A stretch of 47,402 nt of DNA, taken from contig CAIQDI010000017.1 of the NCBI GenBank assembly GCA_903870545.1, positions 1 through 47,402 of the forward strand, written 5' to 3'. The DNA is from an uncultured Pseudomonadota bacterium. GTDB lineage: Bacteria; Pseudomonadota; Gammaproteobacteria; Methylococcales; Methylomonadaceae. Positions 27,343 to 36,472 of this stretch are shown one piece after another. A model generated the notes under the pieces. That model had not been told where the DNA came from. It was given only the letters and a program-made list of their open reading frames with translations, and did no database searches. Position numbers and translations under genes: made by a program. How positions within the stretch are numbered: the first letter of the stretch is position 1; every line of letters starts with the position of its first letter.

Positions 27343-28365
27343 TTATTTCTCAAAATGTGTCGTGTAAGGCGTGAACAGCAAACACACCGCCAAAATGGTT
27401 TCCCACACGTCGCCGAATTCTTGACCTTTCGCTTGTCGATCGGCTTTCGCGCTGAGTGTCAAAATTTCGAATAATTGGTTATTCGTCAACCGCTTAATCG
27501 CTTTATCCACCAACGCCACGCGCTTGTCCCAAATTTGATTATTACGATAAACCACGTCTTTACTTTGTCCCGCTGACAACGCAATTTTGACTTTTGACAG
27601 CGACCGCGCTTCACGCATTAACGCCCAAAGTACCACGGGCGCAGCCACACCTTCGGCTTGTAAACCTGCCAACACTTTAAAAATCCGATTCACATTTGCC
27701 GCCAAAACAGCATCAATCAATTTGAATACGTCGTAACGGGAACTGTCGGCAACCGCGTCGAAAATTTGCGCTTGAGTGAGCGATGCTGCGCCGTAGAGAA
27801 CGTATAATTTTTCAATTTCTTGCGCGGCAGCAAGTAAATTTCCTTCGATTCGCGCGGCTAATAATTCCAAACCGCCTCGGTCAGTATTCAAACCGCGTTG
27901 TTGTAGCCGATGTTGCAACCATTGCAGCAATTCGTCACCTTCCAACGGCTTGACTTGAATCGTCACGCCGATTTTATCAACCGCTTCAAACCATTTTGTT
28001 TTCATTGCGGCGGCATTTAATTTGCCGCAAGTGATTAACAAAACCGTATCGGCGGGCAATTTTTCGCAATACGAAATCAACGTTTTCGAGCCTTCCGTAC
28101 CAAAATTCGCGCTCGGCACACGCACATCCAATACTTTTTTATCGTCAAAAATCGACATCGACCGCGCCGCCGTGGTCATTTCTGACCAGTCAAAACCCGT
28201 GTCCGTCGAAAAAATTTCACGTTGAGAAAATCCCGCTTTTTTGGCGGCTTGGCGAATAGAATCGGATAATTCGACCAGCTGCAACGGTTCATCGCCGCTC
28301 AATAAATACACCGCGCCCAGGCTTTTTTGTAATGAATTGGCTAATTGTTCAGGTTTTAGGCGCAT
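27343..28365 (-). CDS. holA: DNA polymerase III subunit delta
   Basis: 340 residues. Delta opens the beta sliding clamp in the clamp loader. Recognisable segments are VYLLSGDEPLQLVELSD (N-terminal), FGTEGSKTLISYCEKLP, and the C-terminal helical part VVLWALMREARSLSKV. The start ATG at 28365 shares one base with the lptE stop (TAATG), a coupling seen in many gammaproteobacteria, where leuS-lptE-holA-nadD is common. Here leuS is not upstream and nadD is replaced by a permease. Confidence 0.9.
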   Translation of the reverse strand: MRLKPEQLANSLQKSLGAVYLLSGDEPLQLVELSDSIRQAAKKAGFSQREIFSTDTGFDWSEMTTAARSMSIFDDKKVLDVRVPSANFGTEGSKTLISYCEKLPADTVLLITCGKLNAAAMKTKWFEAVDKIGVTIQVKPLEGDELLQWLQHRLQQRGLNTDRGGLELLAARIEGNLLAAAQEIEKLYVLYGAASLTQAQIFDAVADSSRYDVFKLIDAVLAANVNRIFKVLAGLQAEGVAAPVVLWALMREARSLSKVKIALSAGQSKDVVYRNNQIWDKRVALVDKAIKRLTNNQLFEILTLSAKADRQAKGQEFGDVWETILAVCLLFTPYTTHFEK

Positions 28366-28871
28366 TATTTTTCACTTTTTTCAAAGGCAAAACGCGCTTG
28401 ATTCAACAACGTTCGCACCGCTTGTTGGGACATTTCGGCTCGCAAGGTGTTTTCTTCGTTATCGCGTGCCAAAATTGCTTGTTGATCGTTGTAATAATCG
28501 CGGCGCACTTCCAGCGGTTGGCGCGGCATCAAAACCACGTCTTTCGGCGTAGCGAGTTCGTATTCCAATCGATACAGCAATTCGTATTCGTTCGTTTTGC
28601 CGCGTTCGCTTAACGATAAAACCCGCCGTTTGAAGGTTTCGTCAAATAATTTTAGCACCATACTGGCATTTTCGCGGGACGACGCAAGTTGTGCGTGCGA
28701 TTGACGCAATTGTTGCTGCATTTGTTCGCGCAATGCAGGCGAACCGCCTTCGAGATAGATTTGTTTTAATTCGAGTGGCAACGAATACGCGCCGCGTGGA
28801 TGAAAACCACACGCTGTCAGCGTTACCGTGAGCAATAAAAAAAGTAGTTTGAATAAACGTGTAGAAATCAT
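28365..28871 (-). CDS. lptE: LptE, LPS-assembly outer-membrane lipoprotein
   Basis: 168 residues from the ATG at 28871 (MISTRLFKLLFLLLTVTLTAC), a lipoprotein signal with lipobox LTAC. The mature start CGFHPRGAYSLPLEL is the LptE hallmark. LptE plugs the LptD barrel that inserts lipopolysaccharide into the outer membrane. A longer frame upstream has no signal sequence and is rejected. Confidence 0.92.
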   Translation of the reverse strand: MISTRLFKLLFLLLTVTLTACGFHPRGAYSLPLELKQIYLEGGSPALREQMQQQLRQSHAQLASSRENASMVLKLFDETFKRRVLSLSERGKTNEYELLYRLEYELATPKDVVLMPRQPLEVRRDYYNDQQAILARDNEENTLRAEMSQQAVRTLLNQARFAFEKSEK

Positions 28872-28956
28872 GAATGTAATTGGCGTGTGAAAACGAAAGT
28901 GAATAATGTATAGCGGTGGAAAATCGAGGCGTATCGCTACGCCTCGATGCAAACCG

Positions 28957-30153
28957 TTAATCTGCCAACTGTTGAATGCCGTCTAATGTCCACTGAGCAT
29001 TAAAACCAGATTTCGATTTCACAAAATGCCACACTTCGCGCACTTGATGGGCTTGTTCATTCGCACCTTCACGAATAACAGAATCGAATAAAACGACCGC
29101 TTCAAATTCCGAACTCAATTCCCGAATTTCTAACAAATCCGCGTCTAAATTCAACACGTCGGTGTGATTTGTTTCATTGGAATCTTTCAACTGCTGTTGA
29201 ATTTCGGCAAACACTTTGTCCGACGTTAAACCGCGAATTTCCGCAAAATCTCGCGCATCCCACGCTTGTTGCAAATTCATGTAACGGTGTTTCACTTCGT
29301 CTAAAAATGCTGGCGTATCAAAACCTGCTGGCGTGTTAGTTTGACGCGATTTCGCCAAATCGACTTTTGAAGAAGACACAGTCGAATCGGCTTTTTTAAA
29401 CATAATATCGGTATTAAAATCCGCTGAACTGCCGCCTGAAGGCATGGGCGCAGAATACGCAGGTTCGTTAGTAGTGCGTTGATAATTAGTTTGCGAGGTC
29501 GGCTCGGTAGGGGGTTTTTTAGCGAAAAAGAAGCGATACGCCAAATAGCCTAAACCGCCAAGTAATAAATAACCTATCCAGCCAAAACCGCTGCTTTTCG
29601 TTGCGCCGGTGTTATCGCGGTAAACGGGTGCAGGTTGGGCGTAGCCTGGGTTTTGTTGAACGGGCGCTGGGGCATAATCCTGTTGTGGCGCGTAACCTTG
29701 TTGGTTTTGTTGCACCGGTGCGGATTGCTGTGGCTGTGCATAACCTTGTTGATTATTCTGAATTGGCGCGGGTGGCGCGTAACCTTGATTTTGTTGCTGT
29801 TGCTGGGGTTGCGAGTGTTCAGAATTCCCACCTATCATGGAACCCACTAAACCACCGACCGCCAAACCCGCTGCGGCACCCATGGCGCGATCTTTCCACG
29901 CTGAATTTGAATTCGCCGGTTGTGGTGGTTGTTGATAATTTTGAGCAGGCGCAGGACGATTTGCGGGGGGTAATGCGGTTGCCGTGCGACTACTTGGCGG
30001 CAATGCGGAACGCTGCATGGGCGCACTGTAAGATTGTTTGCTACCGAAAGACGTGCCACCGCCTAAACGTTGCGCCTCGGCAGTAGCTATTCCACCTAAC
30101 GCAAGCGAAATTAAAACGACGCTATTAACAAATACACTGGTTTTCTTGTTCAT
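28957..30153 (-). CDS. Tim44-like domain protein with Gln/Pro-rich linker
   Basis: 398 residues from the ATG at 30153. A signal peptide (MNKKTSVFVNSVVLISLALGGIATAEA) and a glycine-rich RLGGGTSFGSKQ start, then a Gln/Pro/Ala-rich disordered stretch (NQGYAPP-type repeats, residues about 45-180) around a glycine-rich hydrophobic segment AMGAAAGLAVGGLVGSMIGG. A second membrane segment (FGWIGYLLLGGLGYLAYRFFF, near 193-213) precedes a C-terminal Tim44-like fold (FLDEVKHRYMNLQQAWDARDF...FVKSKSGFNAQWTLDGIQQL). Bacterial Tim44-like proteins are envelope proteins of unclear role. Monocistronic or with lptE downstream. Confidence 0.82.
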   Translation of the reverse strand: MNKKTSVFVNSVVLISLALGGIATAEAQRLGGGTSFGSKQSYSAPMQRSALPPSSRTATALPPANRPAPAQNYQQPPQPANSNSAWKDRAMGAAAGLAVGGLVGSMIGGNSEHSQPQQQQQNQGYAPPAPIQNNQQGYAQPQQSAPVQQNQQGYAPQQDYAPAPVQQNPGYAQPAPVYRDNTGATKSSGFGWIGYLLLGGLGYLAYRFFFAKKPPTEPTSQTNYQRTTNEPAYSAPMPSGGSSADFNTDIMFKKADSTVSSSKVDLAKSRQTNTPAGFDTPAFLDEVKHRYMNLQQAWDARDFAEIRGLTSDKVFAEIQQQLKDSNETNHTDVLNLDADLLEIRELSSEFEAVVLFDSVIREGANEQAHQVREVWHFVKSKSGFNAQWTLDGIQQLAD

Positions 30154-30247
30154 AATATTGAAAGTCCGAATGAGAAAGTGAGAAATAAAAAATGGCGCGA
30201 AAACTCGCGCCACACACAATAACAAATCTCACGCCTCAACGACAATT

Positions 30248-31396
30248 TTAATGCGCGTCATCCGTGTGCCATTGCGGCAACATTACAATGCAATTTGGCT
30301 TAAAACCCTGATTTTTCAAGGTGTCGATACTTTTTATTTTTTCCATGGTGTGCAAATCAATCACCGAAATCGAACCATCGTCCATTTCAGGTAAATTTAT
30401 AAAGCTGTTTTGCACAATCGCGTATTTTTCGTCAGGCGAAAATACCACATGATGTGCGCCAGCGGCTGTCGGAATCGATTTGATTAACTTGGGTTCATGT
30501 ATCGACTGGCTGATGTCGAAAATATTCAACGCACCTGGTTTCGCCGTGGTGATAAATAATTTGTCATGTTGTTGATTGAAATAAACTTCCAACGGCACGC
30601 CTTGTCCGATGTCGGCGAAATTGTAAGCAGGTTTGAATTCAAAATCATCATGATTCGCTTGCCACGTCGCCACCCATAATTTGCCTTCAAACATCGTGTT
30701 GATATAAGCCGTTGGCGGATTCGCGTGCGGGACAAACACCGCTTCAACCGTTGATGAACCCGCGCCACCGACTTTATGTGTCGATAAGACTTCACCCGTT
30801 GACGCTTTAATCACCGTCACCGTTTCGCCGGCATCACTCAAATTCGTCGGGTGAACTGTGCTGGTGACAATCATTCTGTCGATGTCTTCGTTTAAGCCAA
30901 TGCCGTGCGGATATTTAACAAATTTTTCTTTCTCGTTGGCGGCAATCACTTGTTTTACTTTGTCGGTGTGCGCGTCGCCCACGATGACATTGCTCGAACC
31001 CATGCAGGTCAAATACCACGTTTTTTTGTCAGTGGTAAAAACCATGTCTTCCGCAACTTGGCATTCTGGCACGTTAAGCGATTCGATTTCGTAGGGTTTG
31101 TGTTTCATGTTAATCACGCGCAACGCGCCATTTCCCAACGCTGTGATGTAGGCTTTGCTTAAATCTTTGTTGTAAAAAATATGGTGCGCGACCGCATCGG
31201 GCGGCAACGGTAAATCGTTCATGATTTTGCCGAAATTTGACGACTCCGGATCAACGTCGATAATCGCTACGCCTTCTTTTCGTGGCTCTTGTCCAGGCTT
31301 ACTTTCGTAATTGACCATTGCCAACATTTCAGCAGAACTGATGATTGGCGTGAGTAATAATAGGCTGCACAATGCGTTTGTTATTGTTTTTTTCAT
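30248..31396 (-). CDS. periplasmic beta-propeller protein, YncE/cytochrome-D1-like
   Basis: 382 residues with a signal peptide (MKKTITNALCSLLLLTPIISSAE). Repeated blades of the kind VAHHIFYNKDLSKAYITALGNGALRVINM, KTWYLTCMGSSNVIVGDA, HHVVFSPDEKYAIVQN and GSISVIDLHTMEKIKSI fit a seven-bladed YVTN/YncE-type propeller without a haem site. Histidines in VAHHIF, YPHGIG and GAHHVVF could bind a metal. Function unknown. It is downstream of the DUF4242 gene and a TetR regulator on the same strand. Confidence 0.75.
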   Translation of the reverse strand: MKKTITNALCSLLLLTPIISSAEMLAMVNYESKPGQEPRKEGVAIIDVDPESSNFGKIMNDLPLPPDAVAHHIFYNKDLSKAYITALGNGALRVINMKHKPYEIESLNVPECQVAEDMVFTTDKKTWYLTCMGSSNVIVGDAHTDKVKQVIAANEKEKFVKYPHGIGLNEDIDRMIVTSTVHPTNLSDAGETVTVIKASTGEVLSTHKVGGAGSSTVEAVFVPHANPPTAYINTMFEGKLWVATWQANHDDFEFKPAYNFADIGQGVPLEVYFNQQHDKLFITTAKPGALNIFDISQSIHEPKLIKSIPTAAGAHHVVFSPDEKYAIVQNSFINLPEMDDGSISVIDLHTMEKIKSIDTLKNQGFKPNCIVMLPQWHTDDAH

Positions 31397-31435
31397 TGTT
31401 GTGGCTCGTGTAAATATCCGTGTTGGGTGAAATGA

Positions 31436-31456
31436 GGGCGGGTTTAGAACCCGCCC
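31436..31456. terminator. GC-rich hairpin between DUF4242 and propeller genes
   Basis: GGGCGGGTT / AACCCGCCC, a perfect 9-bp stem with a 3-base loop. The T-run lies on the plus side, while both neighbours are on the minus strand, so it could be an attenuator or a REP-like palindrome rather than a true terminator. Confidence 0.5.
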
Positions 31457-31464
31457 CTACGTTT

Positions 31465-31737
31465 TTATTCTGCGGTGCTTGGGTCAATCATGCCCGTGAC
31501 GCGCGAAATTTTTGTGACCGGAAAACCGCCTTTTTCAGCGTGTTCGCGCAACGCTTCTTCGTTTGGCGCGATTAACACACAATACACTTTGTCTTCGGTA
31601 ACGTAACTTTCTACCCAGTTAATTTTTGTATCCATTTTGCTTGAAACGCTGCACGATGTTTGCGCGATGCCTTGTAATTGTTCAGCCGTCAAAGCACCTG
31701 CGTTGGGAATGTCACGTTCGACGATATATTTTGGCAT
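31465..31737 (-). CDS. DUF4242 small protein
   Basis: 90 residues: MPKYIVERDIPNAGALTAEQLQGIAQ, then INWVESYVTEDKVYCVLIAPNEEALREHAEKGGFPVTKI. This is the ferredoxin-like DUF4242 fold; one member has been described as nickel-binding, but the family's role is unsettled. GAGG precedes the ATG at 31737. It likely shares a transcript with the propeller gene downstream, which supports a metal or redox-related task only loosely. Confidence 0.75.
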   Translation of the reverse strand: MPKYIVERDIPNAGALTAEQLQGIAQTSCSVSSKMDTKINWVESYVTEDKVYCVLIAPNEEALREHAEKGGFPVTKISRVTGMIDPSTAE

Positions 31738-31799
31738 TGATAATTCCTCATTGAATTAAAGTTAAAAAAATGAACCTCTTGTTAAAACGCAATCGGCGA

Positions 31800-32396
31800 T
31801 TACGCTTTAAAAAAATCGTCCAATAATTCTTGCTGACACTGTTTTAATGGCGCAGTCGATTGTTCAATTTTCATTCTTAATAACGCACCTTGCCACGCAT
31901 TCACCCAAAAATCCGCCATTTCTCGTGCCGTTTTATCGCGACGAATGGAACCTTCCAATTGAGCGCGACTTAAACCAATTTCCCACACATCACGATAACG
32001 ATTTAACGCCGTTTGTAATGCCGCGCGACACACTTCGCTGGTGTCACCTACTTCGCCAATTAAATTGCCCAATAAACAACCACCCTTAAATTCCGTGCGT
32101 TCTAATTCGTCAATACTTTCTTCTAAATAACGTTTCAACGCAGCCAATGCGTCACCGTCATATTCAGCTAAATATTGATTCAGTTGCACAATGTAAGGCG
32201 TGATGTAATGCGCGACAATTTCAACAGCAAAATTTTCTTTGCTGCCAAAATAATTATAAAAAGACCCTTTTGGAATTTGCACCGCGTCGAGAATTTCTTT
32301 CAACCCGGTGCCGTGATAACCCTGCTGCATCAACAACACTAAACCTTCATTGAGCAAACTTTCTCGATTGATTTCTTTTTGTTTCATTTTTTTCAT
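31800..32396 (-). CDS. TetR-family transcriptional regulator
   Basis: 198 residues. The N-terminal helix-turn-helix is at about 10-55 (GLVLLMQQGYHGTGLKEILDAVQIPKGSFYNYFGSKENF). The C-terminal part with GGCLLGNLIGEVGDTSEVCRAAL resembles the AcuR/NemR-like branch, where ligand binding relieves repression; cysteines are present. It precedes the DUF4242 and propeller genes by 62 bases on the same strand and may control them and itself. Just upstream (32411-32429) the direct repeat ttgtc-ttag-ttgtc and an ACCGGT core are possible operator parts. A second start three codons in (MKQKEI) is possible. Confidence 0.85.
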   Translation of the reverse strand: MKKMKQKEINRESLLNEGLVLLMQQGYHGTGLKEILDAVQIPKGSFYNYFGSKENFAVEIVAHYITPYIVQLNQYLAEYDGDALAALKRYLEESIDELERTEFKGGCLLGNLIGEVGDTSEVCRAALQTALNRYRDVWEIGLSRAQLEGSIRRDKTAREMADFWVNAWQGALLRMKIEQSTAPLKQCQQELLDDFFKA

Positions 32397-32450
32397 GCGC
32401 GAATAATACGACCGGTTGTCTTAGTTGTCAAATTAGAAAATCGAAAGCTA

Positions 32451-32480
32451 AAAAAAACGGCTTACAAAATTTGTAAGCCG
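32451..32480 (-). terminator. intrinsic terminator of btuB-btuM
   Basis: On the minus strand CGGCTTACAAA / TTTGTAAGCCG, an 11-bp stem, is followed by T7. It ends the riboswitch-controlled unit 20 bases after the last stop codon. Confidence 0.92.
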
Positions 32481-32499
32481 CCTATTCTTTTGAAGCAAA

Positions 32500-33060
32500 T
32501 TAAGCGGTTTTACGCGCCATCAAATCAGGTAAATATTTTACAGCTCTAGCAACGGCAAAGCCTACAACCACATACATCACCGCATAACCGGCATACGGTG
32601 CGTAATAATGCGACACTCGTTCTGCGTATTGCGCGAAATCGGCTTGGGGAAATTTACCGGATAACCAATAAAAGCTCCCGTTTGAAATTAAAAATGCGCT
32701 TGTCGTAGCGACTAATAACGTTGCCATCGAAGGAATCGACAACGTGAATTCTGAGCCTTGCATTGATTTGAAATTCGCCGATAAACGTCCGCCAAACCAC
32801 ATCGCAAAATAGGTCGGAATCAAGAAAGCGTAAGCAGGTGAAACGCAAAAATCACTCACGCCTAAATGTGAAATGGCAACGTAATCAAGTAAACCCGCTT
32901 CAAGCAACAATGCGCCCAAAAAAGCGCGTGAACTGAAAAATAAACCCGCTAAAAAAAATACCGCTAAAGACGCATCTGGTAATGAAAACGCACCGCCGAA
33001 ATGGTGCATCCGAGTTGCGCCCATCAAGGCGACTAAAGGTAAAACAGCTTTGTAATTCAT
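32500..33060 (-). CDS. btuM: BtuM-like small cobalamin transporter (candidate)
   Basis: 186 residues, about six membrane helices and no other domain. It starts 13 bases after the btuB stop, in the same riboswitch-headed transcript, and is followed by the terminator. BtuM proteins are solitary relatives of the ECF transporter S-components that carry cobalamin across the inner membrane and use one conserved cysteine to ligate cobalt. A single cysteine is present here, C72, in the loop SDFCVSPAYAF, as expected for BtuM. The name is an inference from size, context and this motif, not from an alignment. Alternative: another cobalamin-related membrane protein such as a CbtA/HupE-like one, but those have His-rich motifs not seen here. 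Confidence 0.6.
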   Translation of the reverse strand: MNYKAVLPLVALMGATRMHHFGGAFSLPDASLAVFFLAGLFFSSRAFLGALLLEAGLLDYVAISHLGVSDFCVSPAYAFLIPTYFAMWFGGRLSANFKSMQGSEFTLSIPSMATLLVATTSAFLISNGSFYWLSGKFPQADFAQYAERVSHYYAPYAGYAVMYVVVGFAVARAVKYLPDLMARKTA

Positions 33061-33073
33061 AAAAAATCCTCTG

Positions 33074-34888
33074 TTAATTATTGTAGTGAACTGAAACGAA
33101 AAAGTTCCGATCCGCCATATTGTAAGTATTCACGGTTTGGTAATTTTTATCCAACAAATTGTTCAGTTTCGCACTCAACATCCAATTTTTGCTGAAATGG
33201 TACGCCGACCGTAAATCTACCGTCACAAATCCCCCGACGGGCGTTTTATTCGCCACGTCATCAAAACGCTGACCTTGTGCAATCACCACTGCGCCCAAAT
33301 CAACATCGGCAAACGATTTTGACACGTCAAACGCGATAGTTTTATCCGAACGTCGTGGCAACACTTTACCCGTCAATTTGTTTTCAGGATTTAACAAATT
33401 CATGGTGAGTTTTGGACGAAAGCCGTAAATCTCTGTGCCAATTTCTGCTTCAATGCCTTCAATTTGCGCTTTGTTGATATTGACGGGCGGCCATGCTGCA
33501 ATCAAATTATCCACGTCGATATGATACGCGCGTAATTCCCATTGCCCCCACAGATGATCGCCGACTAAACCTGCTTCGTACGATTTCGATTCTTCGGGTT
33601 TCAAATTCGGATTGCCGCCACCGCCCCAATCATCACGCGGCCAATACATTTGATTGAACGATGGAGCTTTGAACGCATTACCAAAATTCGCCAACACGCT
33701 GATGCCGTGTTTCCAGTTGAAACGCCAACCAACACTGCCGGTCACATAATCGCCAAACGCTTCATTTTTATCCCAACGCACCGACGCATTCACAAAATGG
33801 TCGTCAAAAAATCGGCTGTGCAATTCACTAAAAACGCCCACATCGTAACGCGATTTTTGTTGGTAAATCGTACTGCTGCTCACTTCGTCAACACGATAAT
33901 CTGAACCGACAATCACTTGATGATTATCGGCGACGTTGAATTGATTTAACCAACTCGCATTCCAGCGCGTACTTTCAAACAAACTCGAAAATTTACCGTT
34001 CGGCGTAAAATTTTGTCCTTCGTCATTACTTTGCCCAAAACGAACCGTCGAACGCCAGTTTTTCATTAAATCCATATTGCCAGACAGCGCAATCACTTGA
34101 TTTACGAATTCCTTTTTATTTTCAGAATCTTTGCTCCAGCCGTCAAATTGATTCATGCCTTGCGACCGCATAAACGTGGCTTCAACGTCGGCGTTATTGT
34201 CGAATTTGTAACCGGCTCGGGCATTCACAGCGGTGTTTTGATAACCGTCTTTGTCTTGATCAGCGGGTAAAGTTTGCGCCGAAAAACCTTCGCTGCCCAA
34301 ATGTGATGCGCCCACGTTGTACCACGCACTTTTGTATTTTCCACTGACTGTTCCCGCTGAACGGTGCGTGTAATACGAACCACCGCCTGCGTCGAGTGTG
34401 ACTTTAGGCGTTTCGCTGTCACTGCCTTTTCGAGTGAAAATCTGAATGACACCGCCAATGGCTTCCGAACCGTACAAACTGGATTGGGATCCGCGAATAA
34501 TTTCGACGCGCTCAACGCTTTCCATCGGAATGTTTTCAAACGCGGCAGTTCCCGTCGTCACCGAACCCATTTTGATGCCGTCGATTAAAACTAAAATGTG
34601 GTCGGAGTTTGTGCCACGAATAAATACGCCGCTGGGTTGACCATAACCGCCATTTTGCACCACATCCACGCCCGTTGAGCCGCGCAACAATTCGGGTAAA
34701 GTTCGCACTTGCAAACGGTCAATATCTTCGCGTGTATAAACGGTTGCGGCTGTCGAAAGTGATTTTTTAGATTCTGAACCAGCACGAGTTGCCGTAACCA
34801 CCATGTCAGGTAAATTTTCGGGAAGTTCTTGCGCGTGTAACGTGCCGCTTAACGCGAGTAAAACGGTGGGAATAATGATTTTTTGCAT
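33074..34888 (-). CDS. btuB: BtuB, TonB-dependent cobalamin receptor
   Basis: 604 residues. A signal peptide (MQKIIIPTVLLALSGTLHA), a TonB box (MVVTATR, about 30-36), a plug domain with TLPELLRGSTGVDVVQNGG, RGTNSDHILVLIDGIKMG, ERVEIIRGSQSSLYGSEAIGGVIQI, and a 22-strand barrel ending with a YNN aromatic terminus. The plug resembles BtuB, and the upstream cobalamin riboswitch confirms the ligand. It imports vitamin B12 across the outer membrane using TonB energy. Confidence 0.94.
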   Translation of the reverse strand: MQKIIIPTVLLALSGTLHAQELPENLPDMVVTATRAGSESKKSLSTAATVYTREDIDRLQVRTLPELLRGSTGVDVVQNGGYGQPSGVFIRGTNSDHILVLIDGIKMGSVTTGTAAFENIPMESVERVEIIRGSQSSLYGSEAIGGVIQIFTRKGSDSETPKVTLDAGGGSYYTHRSAGTVSGKYKSAWYNVGASHLGSEGFSAQTLPADQDKDGYQNTAVNARAGYKFDNNADVEATFMRSQGMNQFDGWSKDSENKKEFVNQVIALSGNMDLMKNWRSTVRFGQSNDEGQNFTPNGKFSSLFESTRWNASWLNQFNVADNHQVIVGSDYRVDEVSSSTIYQQKSRYDVGVFSELHSRFFDDHFVNASVRWDKNEAFGDYVTGSVGWRFNWKHGISVLANFGNAFKAPSFNQMYWPRDDWGGGGNPNLKPEESKSYEAGLVGDHLWGQWELRAYHIDVDNLIAAWPPVNINKAQIEGIEAEIGTEIYGFRPKLTMNLLNPENKLTGKVLPRRSDKTIAFDVSKSFADVDLGAVVIAQGQRFDDVANKTPVGGFVTVDLRSAYHFSKNWMLSAKLNNLLDKNYQTVNTYNMADRNFFVSVHYNN

Positions 34889-35036
34889 TTTGTTTTGTCC
34901 TTAATGCGCCGCCCGCGCAGGATTTGAAATAAGAAATGGGCAGCAAAAGGCAAAAGAAAATCACAAAATGACTGGCGTAAAAAGTGTGTGATTGACTTTC
35001 AAACACAGCCCTCCGCTGTCCGAAATAAACACTTTT

Positions 35037-35212
35037 AGGTCGGTCTCCTGACTCATTAAGCGATTTTTAAAATCGACGTTTTCTGTCTTCCCATGAATTT
35101 CACAGTGACCTTGCACGAAAACGCTTAACTTAATTTACAGTTGCGGGGGCAGTTTTGGATTTGAACCAAATTCCCGTTTACTCGGTATTTGAAATGCCAA
35201 CACCTGAAAGCG
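35037..35212 (-). promoter_or_regulatory. cobalamin (AdoCbl) riboswitch
   Basis: Read on the minus strand: a 5' CAGGTGTTGGCATTTC arm, then AAATCCAAAACTGCCCCCGC, AACTGTAAA, the B12 box GGTCACTG, CATGGGAAGAC and the 3' TGAGTCAGGAGACCGACC kissing segment, the canonical order of the class. It lies about 150 bases upstream of the btuB ATG, so ligand binding should switch off btuB and the gene behind it. Confidence 0.95.
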
Positions 35213-35288
35213 AGCGCGAATTATAGAGGGTGAACGGGGAAATAGGCAATGAAGGGGTTCAAGATTTTGAACCCCACAAACTAAAGGC

Positions 35289-35531
35289 TTAAGCCGTTTG
35301 AGTACAAAGAATAGTCAAAACAGCCTGCACTTTTTCAGCCGTTTCCAATCCTAAATGCGTTAAATAACCGCCGTCTTCGTGATCAATTAAACCTTTGTGA
35401 AACAAACGCGCCGTTGCGGCAATCACACTTGCATCGGCATCATGATGAACTTTGATACCTTCTTGTGTGCTGGTTAAATGGTAACGTGCTAACACGTTCA
35501 ATTCGTCTAATAATTCTGGGTTGTATAACAT
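35289..35531 (-). CDS. TIGR02647-type small protein
   Basis: 80 residues: LYNPELLDELNVLARYHLTSTQEGIKVHHDADASVIAATARLFHKGLIDHEDGGYLTHLGLETAEKVQAVLTIL. It fits the TIGR02647 family of gammaproteobacteria as I recall it, a winged-helix-like small protein of unknown function. GAGG stands 10 bases before the ATG at 35531. It follows rph on the same strand beyond a terminator. Confidence 0.72.
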   Translation of the reverse strand: MLYNPELLDELNVLARYHLTSTQEGIKVHHDADASVIAATARLFHKGLIDHEDGGYLTHLGLETAEKVQAVLTILCTQTA

Positions 35532-35560
35532 GGGTAAATCCTCTTTGAAAAACTACAAAA

Positions 35561-35591
35561 TTAAAAAAAATGTGCCGTCTTTAACCGGCAC
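35561..35591 (-). terminator. intrinsic terminator of rph
   Basis: On the minus strand GTGCCG / CGGCAC with an 8-base loop, then T8. It lies 18 bases past the rph stop and before the TIGR02647-type gene. Confidence 0.85.
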
Positions 35592-35609
35592 TTACGCTAC
35601 AACTTTTTG

Positions 35610-36335
35610 TTACTTCTTTACTGATTCTAAGGCTTCTAATTGTTTGGCTAATAACGTTTGAATTCCGCTATTGGCTAAGGCTAATAACGCATCAAGTTCA
35701 TCTTTACGAAACGCATGACCTTCTGCTGTGCCTTGAATTTCAATAAATGCGCCCGCGTCATTCATGACGATATTCATGTCAGTTTCTGCGTTGCTATCTT
35801 CGTCATAATCCAAATCTAAAACCGGTTCACCGTTATAAATGCCCACCGAAACGGCAGCAATTTGTCCGTGAATCGGATTAAATTTAATTTGTTTACGCGC
35901 CAACATCGTTTGCACAGCGAGACATAATGCGACATAACCGCCCGTAATTGCCGCCGTTCGTGTGCCGCCGTCCGCTTGTAAAACATCGCAATCAATCGTA
36001 ATCGTTTGCTCGCCTAACGCTTTCATATCCATCACCGCGCGTAATGAACGCCCGATTAAGCGTTGAATTTCTAATGTTCTACCGGTTTGCTTGCCTTTTG
36101 CGGCTTCACGTCCAGAACGGGTGTGTGTGGCACGCGGCAACATTCCGTATTCTGCCGTGACCCAACCTTCGCCTTTCCCTTTTAAAAAACGTGGCACGCT
36201 TTTATCCACGCTAGCATTACACAACACTTTCGTATCGCCAAATTCAATTAAAACAGACCCTTCGGCGTGTTTGGTATAACCGCAAGTCAGTTTAATTTCT
36301 CTTAATTGCGCGGCATCGCGTCCACTCGGTCTCAT
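35610..36335 (-). CDS. rph: ribonuclease PH
   Basis: 241 residues, normal length. It trims tRNA 3' ends phosphorolytically. Motifs: [84 protein letters not shown]. It is divergent from yicC, an arrangement common in gammaproteobacteria. Confidence 0.97.
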   Translation of the reverse strand: MRPSGRDAAQLREIKLTCGYTKHAEGSVLIEFGDTKVLCNASVDKSVPRFLKGKGEGWVTAEYGMLPRATHTRSGREAAKGKQTGRTLEIQRLIGRSLRAVMDMKALGEQTITIDCDVLQADGGTRTAAITGGYVALCLAVQTMLARKQIKFNPIHGQIAAVSVGIYNGEPVLDLDYDEDSNAETDMNIVMNDAGAFIEIQGTAEGHAFRKDELDALLALANSGIQTLLAKQLEALESVKK

Positions 36336-36472
36336 CGATTTAGTTCCTCAAAATAAAGTTGTCGCACAGTATAACGTATAACGATGGCGTGTGAACGTCG
36401 AGTTAAAAGGTGCAAGCCCAGCCGCGCACGGTTAGAATGACGCACTTCTTTATCAAAAATATAGGCAAAAAA

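Noticed and set aside
32411-32430. Palindromic operator of the TetR regulator
   Set aside because: Only ACCGGT is symmetrical; the rest is a short direct repeat. Not enough for a site call.
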